Source of the DNA: Stenomitos frigidus_A
GTDB lineage: Bacteria; Cyanobacteriota; Cyanobacteriia; Leptolyngbyales; Leptolyngbyaceae
Length of the DNA stretch: 64,000 bases
Assembly: GCF_963877135.1 (NCBI RefSeq)
Contig: NZ_CAWNSW010000009.1
Span: forward strand, 13,812-77,811
Direction of reading: 5' to 3'
The notes under the pieces are model-generated. The model saw only the letters and a list, made by a program, of their open reading frames with translations, did not search any database and had not been told where the DNA came from. Position numbers and translations under genes: made by a program. Positions 60,176 through 64,000 of the stretch are shown here, in pieces. Position 1 is the first letter of the stretch; each line of letters starts with the position of its first letter.

Positions 60176-60778
60176 ATGCAGTCCCCCTCCTGGTTGCCAT
60201 CGCTTGTCTGGACAGATTATCGACTGGCACTCCTGTTTACGGTTCTGATGCCGCTCATTCTGCTGCTCTGGGCCTTTATCGCCAAAGCAGAGACGATGCA
60301 GAGCCTGCTGGTCATTTACTGGCGTGTTTCGAGCTTGCTGGCAATCACGGTGTATTTACTCATTGGAGCGCTACCAGTTGGGTTTATTGCTGGCTGGGTG
60401 GCACGGGTCTTAATTCCGGTGTCCCTCTGGTTTTGGGCTGATTTAAATGAAGAAATCAAAGAACAGCCGTCTAGTCGGCTGAAATTAAGCTTTGTTTCCT
60501 GGCGTTGGGCTGTATCACTTTACTGTGGCCTTGGCGCGATCGCTCAAATTCCGGTCTTACGTTGTGCTTTAACAGGGACAGATGCCTTGCTCCAAGAGCC
60601 CTTTTGCCGTATCTGGCTTGACCCACCCTGGGCGTTTAGAGCAATGTTTCACCCCACAACAAAGCCGTTTTTCTTAGGTTTTCTAGCGCTGGTCGGTTTG
60701 GCTATTTATGTGATCTACCTCGGTTACTTTGTTGTAGTGCGACTGGGTAGACAAGGGCGATCGGCAACGGGACAGTAG
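60176..60778 (+). CDS. DUF3177-like membrane protein
   Basis: A 200-residue protein with about five membrane helices (LALLFTVLMPLILLLWAFI; LLAITVYLLIGALPVGFIAGWV; VLIPVSLWFWADL; WAVSLYCGLGAIAQIPVL; FLGFLALVGLAIYVIYLGYFVVV). It matches the cyanobacterial/plastid-lineage DUF3177 family of unknown function. Start ATG 60176. The next gene begins 5 bp after its stop, so they are probably one transcript. cp12 lies about 165 bp upstream. Confidence 0.75.
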   Translation: MQSPSWLPSLVWTDYRLALLFTVLMPLILLLWAFIAKAETMQSLLVIYWRVSSLLAITVYLLIGALPVGFIAGWVARVLIPVSLWFWADLNEEIKEQPSSRLKLSFVSWRWAVSLYCGLGAIAQIPVLRCALTGTDALLQEPFCRIWLDPPWAFRAMFHPTTKPFFLGFLALVGLAIYVIYLGYFVVVRLGRQGRSATGQ

Positions 60779-60783
60779 GCGAA

Positions 60784-61092
60784 ATGGCTCACCCGGTAGA
60801 CATGCCAGGACAGCGCTTAGAACGCTACACCGAAAAGCAGCCTCAGGAAGTTTTACTGGTCACAACGATAGTAGAAGGCGAGGTCGATCAGGTTGTCATC
60901 TTTCGGGGCTTTTCTAGCTCGTTAGTGCGATCGACGGCCTTTGATCCGGATCTGCCCGTGCTAGCTGAGAATGCTGTAATTCAGTCCATCGATCGCCTAC
61001 AAAGCCCTTACGATCCCAGCCATCCTCGTTACATTCAGCAAGGGCTGACATGGGAAGAGATGCAAGCACTGCTTAAAGTGCTGGGCGTGTAG
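60784..61092 (+). CDS. Small conserved hypothetical protein
   Basis: A 102-residue soluble protein (RLERYTEKQPQEVLLVTTIVEGEVDQVVIFRGFSSSLVRSTAFDPDLPVLAENAVIQSIDRL..). One central beta-rich unit, VLLVTTIVEGEVDQVVIFRGF, is followed by helices. It seems to be one of the small proteins found in most cyanobacteria; function unknown. It starts 5 bp after the DUF3177-like gene. Confidence 0.7.
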   Translation: MAHPVDMPGQRLERYTEKQPQEVLLVTTIVEGEVDQVVIFRGFSSSLVRSTAFDPDLPVLAENAVIQSIDRLQSPYDPSHPRYIQQGLTWEEMQALLKVLGV

Positions 61093-61294
61093 CGGCTCTG
61101 AATGCTAACCAACCGCTATCGCTCGGCGCTCGATTGAAGCGACCTCAACGTTGAGTCCAAAATTTGGTTCCCTCATCGATATTGGTGGACATAGCCATTC
61201 ATTAGACGCTTCGTTTAGTGGCGTGGCATCAATCGCATTTCTGAAGAAAATGTTATCCTCCACTGTGAGTGTGTTGTGTGGGGTTATTTAGTGT

Positions 61295-62866
61295 ATGGTT
61301 CAATCTCCAGTGAGGACGCAACCGTCCGAGAGTGTCGGCTTGGTGCCGCTGCAACAGTCATCTACTCCTGAAGTGACACGATCGTCGTTAGCTTCGTCGC
61401 CACTTGTTGATGACGCTGTGGCGACTAGTCTACTAGTTGGTTCCGGGTGGGGAGGGCTCAACCTTCCAGAAAGTCGCTTGTTTGGTACGGATGGTATTCG
61501 TGGGCGTGCTGGAGATCTACTGACGGCACCGCTAGCATTGCAAATTGGCTTTTGGGCAGGACATATTCTCCGATCGCAGACTGATAGCGATGCTCCTGTC
61601 ATCATTGGGCAAGACTCGCGCAACTCTGGAAGTATGTTAGCGATGGCGCTTTCTGCTGGTCTCAATGCGGCTGGTGTGGAGGTGTGGAATTTGGGACTAT
61701 GCCCCACACCTGCTGTTGCACATCTGACTAGTACGTTAGGCGCGATCGGTGGCGTAATGATTTCTGCCAGCCACAATCCGCCAGAAGATAACGGCATTAA
61801 GTTCTTTGGCGCGAGTGGAAGTAAGCTGTCGCTGTCCGTACAAGAACACATCGAGGCAGCCTTGCGAGGCAACGACACGGCAGGGCTAGTGAGTGATGTT
61901 GGCGCGGGCACCGGTAGCTATCGCTGCGGGCAAAACTACTATCGCTCAGAGTTGCTCAGTGACTATCTAGCATCCATTCAAAACCCGCTATTGGCAAAAG
62001 CATCCGCTTTACCGCTGCAAGGTATGCGAGTTGTGTTGGACTTGGCTTGGGGGGCTGCAGTACACCTGGCGCCGCAAGCGTTTAGGGCGCTTGGCGCAAC
62101 AGTGATTTGTCTCCACGATCAGCCAGATGGCGATCGCATCAATGTCAACTGTGGTTCAACCCACCTGGCAACGCTGCAAGCGTCTGTTCAGGAGCATCAT
62201 GCCGCTTTGGGGTTTGCGTTTGATGGGGATGCCGATCGCGTGCTGGCAGTAGATGCGAGTGGTCGTGTAGTGGATGGTGACTATATCCTGTATCTCTGGG
62301 GTCAGTCCTTACGGCAGGCTCAACAGCTACCCGGTGATACGATCGTCGCCACAGTCATGTCTAATTTAGGCTTTGAGCGTGCCTGGGAAAAGCAGGGCGG
62401 CAAGCTGATTCGTGCGGCTGTTGGCGATCAATATGTGCATGCCGAAATGGTGCGACATGGCTCTGTCTTGGGTGGTGAGCAGTCGGGTCATATTCTCTGT
62501 AGCCACTACAGCGTGAGTGGTGATGGCCTGTTGACTGCGCTTCATCTGGCTGCTCTAGTCCAGCGGTCGGGCGCTTCGCTGAGCACTCTGGTCGATCGCA
62601 GCTTCCAGACCTATCCTCAACGGTTGCAAAATGTGCGGGTAGACGATCGCGCCCGACGACTGGATTGGCAAAACTGCGATCCACTGCGACAGGTGATCGC
62701 GCAAGCAGAAGCCGCTATGGGTGATCAAGGGCGGGTTCTTGTTCGTGCTTCTGGCACTGAGCCGCTCATTCGCGTCATGGTAGAAGCGGTCACTGCTGAT
62801 CTGGTCACTCATTGGACTGATACGATCGTGTCTGTTGTGAGGCAGCACCTCGTTGTCAAGGGCTGA
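61295..62866 (+). CDS. glmM: Phosphoglucosamine mutase GlmM
   Basis: A 523-residue enzyme converting glucosamine-6-phosphate to glucosamine-1-phosphate for peptidoglycan precursors. After RLFGTDGIRGRAGDL (start of the canonical enzyme) come the active-site serine loop MISASHNPPEDNGIKFFG, the metal-binding loop FDGDADRV, the substrate loop GGEQSGHIL, and the C-terminal phosphate-binding RASGTEPLIRVMVEA. Canonical GlmM is about 445-450 aa; this one has about 60 extra Ser/Pro/Thr-rich residues at the N-terminus, from the ATG at 61295. No internal ATG closer to the core is evident. Confidence 0.95.
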   Translation: MVQSPVRTQPSESVGLVPLQQSSTPEVTRSSLASSPLVDDAVATSLLVGSGWGGLNLPESRLFGTDGIRGRAGDLLTAPLALQIGFWAGHILRSQTDSDAPVIIGQDSRNSGSMLAMALSAGLNAAGVEVWNLGLCPTPAVAHLTSTLGAIGGVMISASHNPPEDNGIKFFGASGSKLSLSVQEHIEAALRGNDTAGLVSDVGAGTGSYRCGQNYYRSELLSDYLASIQNPLLAKASALPLQGMRVVLDLAWGAAVHLAPQAFRALGATVICLHDQPDGDRINVNCGSTHLATLQASVQEHHAALGFAFDGDADRVLAVDASGRVVDGDYILYLWGQSLRQAQQLPGDTIVATVMSNLGFERAWEKQGGKLIRAAVGDQYVHAEMVRHGSVLGGEQSGHILCSHYSVSGDGLLTALHLAALVQRSGASLSTLVDRSFQTYPQRLQNVRVDDRARRLDWQNCDPLRQVIAQAEAAMGDQGRVLVRASGTEPLIRVMVEAVTADLVTHWTDTIVSVVRQHLVVKG

Positions 62867-62869
62867 TGC

Positions 62870-62936
62870 AGAGACCGGGTTTCTAGAAATTACCTGGATA
62901 CCCAACGGTGCTTGTTCATGCAGAAACCCGGTCTCT
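62870..62936. repeat. AGAGACCGGGTTTCT inverted repeat
   Basis: Fifteen-bp perfect arms (62870-62884 and 62922-62936) with a 37-bp interior, directly after the glmM stop. It could act as the glmM terminator; arms of this sequence type are common dispersed repeats in cyanobacteria. Confidence 0.75.
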
Positions 62937-63024
62937 CTTAAGGCGTGATTCAGTCTTATCGATTAGCTTTCCATACCTGTGATGGAATTCTCGTAGCGGC
63001 ATCCATCATTGGAACAGATTGGGT

Positions 63025-63813
63025 ATGGTTGGCGATCGTAATCAGAATGCCTATGCGGCTGCTCGTATTGTGCGGCACTACGCACAGCTAGGTGCGTTAC
63101 AGCCTGCAGAACAGACCGTTCTCGACCTCCTTCACGATCGCTTACCTGGCATGAAAATGCTCGACATTGGGGTTGGCGGCGGTCGGACAACGAAGCACTT
63201 TGCTGCGATCGTGGCGGACTATACCGGCATCGATTATTCCACTGCGATGATTGCAGCCTGCAAGAAGCGTTTTGCAGCTTCTTCTCAAACAGCGCTGTTT
63301 GAAGTTTGCGACGCTAGAGATCTGAGTCGGTTTCAAGACGATTCGTTTGATTTCATTTTGTTTAGTTTTAATGGCATTGACTACGTTTCGCACGCCGATC
63401 GATTGAAGGTTTTTCAAGAAGTGTGCCGGGTTGGCAGGCCTGGTGGTTATTTCTGTTTCTCAAGTCATAACCTTCAGGGGCTGGAGCGAGAATTTGATTT
63501 TAGGAAGCGGCTCGACCTTAACCCGTTGAAGATTTACGTGGATTTGGTGATGCTGGCTTTGCTACGCTTGTTCAATCCCTCAACGACCCTTAAACAGTTG
63601 AACGCTTCCGCCCATGTGGTAGTGAAGGATGAATCCCATAACTTTTGCTTGCAGACCTATTACGTGAGACCCAGCGAACAACTCAGCCAATTGAATGCGA
63701 ACTTTAGTGATGTCAACGTCTATGCGTGGAAAAGTGGCTTGAACGTGACTGCTGAACGTGAACTGGTTTCTAATGTCGATCTGTGGCTTTACTACCTATG
63801 CGTCATTGATTGA
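63025..63813 (+). CDS. Class I SAM-dependent methyltransferase
   Basis: A protein of about 262 residues. Motif I MLDIGVGGGRTTKHFA with GxGxG; motif II acidic residue in YTGIDYSTAMIAACKKRF; ALFEVCDARDLSRFQDDSFDFILFSFNGIDYV; then RVGRPGGYFCFSSHNLQGL. This is the Methyltransf_11/25-type fold. Substrate unknown. The ATG lies two codons after an upstream TTG. It follows glmM and its hairpin on the same strand. Confidence 0.85.
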   Translation: MVGDRNQNAYAAARIVRHYAQLGALQPAEQTVLDLLHDRLPGMKMLDIGVGGGRTTKHFAAIVADYTGIDYSTAMIAACKKRFAASSQTALFEVCDARDLSRFQDDSFDFILFSFNGIDYVSHADRLKVFQEVCRVGRPGGYFCFSSHNLQGLEREFDFRKRLDLNPLKIYVDLVMLALLRLFNPSTTLKQLNASAHVVVKDESHNFCLQTYYVRPSEQLSQLNANFSDVNVYAWKSGLNVTAERELVSNVDLWLYYLCVID

Positions 63814-64000
63814 TAGTCCAACGGGATCGTGTGGTGCTGCTATTGCAAAGCCAAGATTGGGCAGGGTGCATGCGAATTTGCTGAGCGCTTGGGGCATTCT
63901 TACCTTGATTACAGATGGCAGATGCAGGGTGGTTTCATACAAGGAAATGAAAGACCTGATGCAGTTGATTAGCCCAAGCTCTGAGGGCTTGTGGAACGGT
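63814..64000. other. Right-edge sequence without a gene
   Basis: 187 bp after the methyltransferase stop. No frame in either direction looks coding within the window and no hairpin stands out. A gene could begin beyond the edge. Confidence 0.4.

Overview
The window is chromosomal DNA of a cyanobacterium, probably filamentous and motile. The octamer GCGATCGC (HIP1) is scattered throughout. Marker genes include CP12, PipX, SepF/Cdv2, a bilin-GAF phototaxis receptor, a PatA-type regulator, CoaR/CoaT and an Omp85 protein with a Pro/Ala-rich N-terminus. No rRNA, tRNA, CRISPR array or prophage is visible. Intergenic DNA is rich in 7-bp simple repeats and short palindromes.

Layout. 0-2.3 kb: the tail of an unknown gene, a small zinc-ribbon protein and a B12/radical-SAM-type enzyme. 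3.0-12.4 kb: a cellulose-export operon on the + strand, made of an outer-membrane barrel protein, a TPR periplasmic protein (together resembling a BcsC split in two), BcsB, and BcsA with a PilZ domain. 13.2-23.3 kb: a complete chemotaxis-like operon of the pixGHIJL/hmp type. It encodes a PatA-like regulator, CheY, CheW, a methyl-accepting receptor with three tandem cyanobacteriochrome-like GAF domains, a hybrid CheA and a second CheW; a pentapeptide-repeat protein follows. 24.5-29.1 kb: an Omp85 protein and a membrane protein, both on the minus strand. 29.5-30.9 kb: a decayed IS630-type insertion sequence. 31.1-34.4 kb: a glycosyltransferase and an FAD oxidoreductase. 34.6-37.8 kb: the divergent coaT/coaR cobalt efflux pair with its MerR-type operator. 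38.2-39.1 kb: a small gene with tandem hexapeptide repeats, with an 18-bp palindromic operator over its promoter and a strong terminator, followed by an alr0857-like gene.

39.4-43.1 kb: a Pmp3-like protein, a small conserved protein, a lipase-like hydrolase and an RppA/RppB-like two-component system. 43.3-51.1 kb: housekeeping genes der, cbiQ/ecfT, pipX-pipY, sepF, proC and yifB. 51.2-55.7 kb: a papain-like protease with a very long acidic tail, queC, a coiled-coil protein and a PMT-type mannosyltransferase. 55.8-63.8 kb: trmB, a metallophosphoesterase, a small DMT-type membrane protein, a FIST-domain protein, cp12, two small conserved genes, glmM and a methyltransferase.

Biological theme. 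A cellulose exporter with a c-di-GMP receptor domain lies directly upstream of a light-responsive type IV pilus taxis operon, so surface matrix and directed motility may be genetically linked here. The items most worth following up are the triple-GAF receptor, the split BcsC, the operator-controlled hexapeptide-repeat gene, the acidic-tailed protease, and the family of palindromic elements that share GTA..TAC ends.
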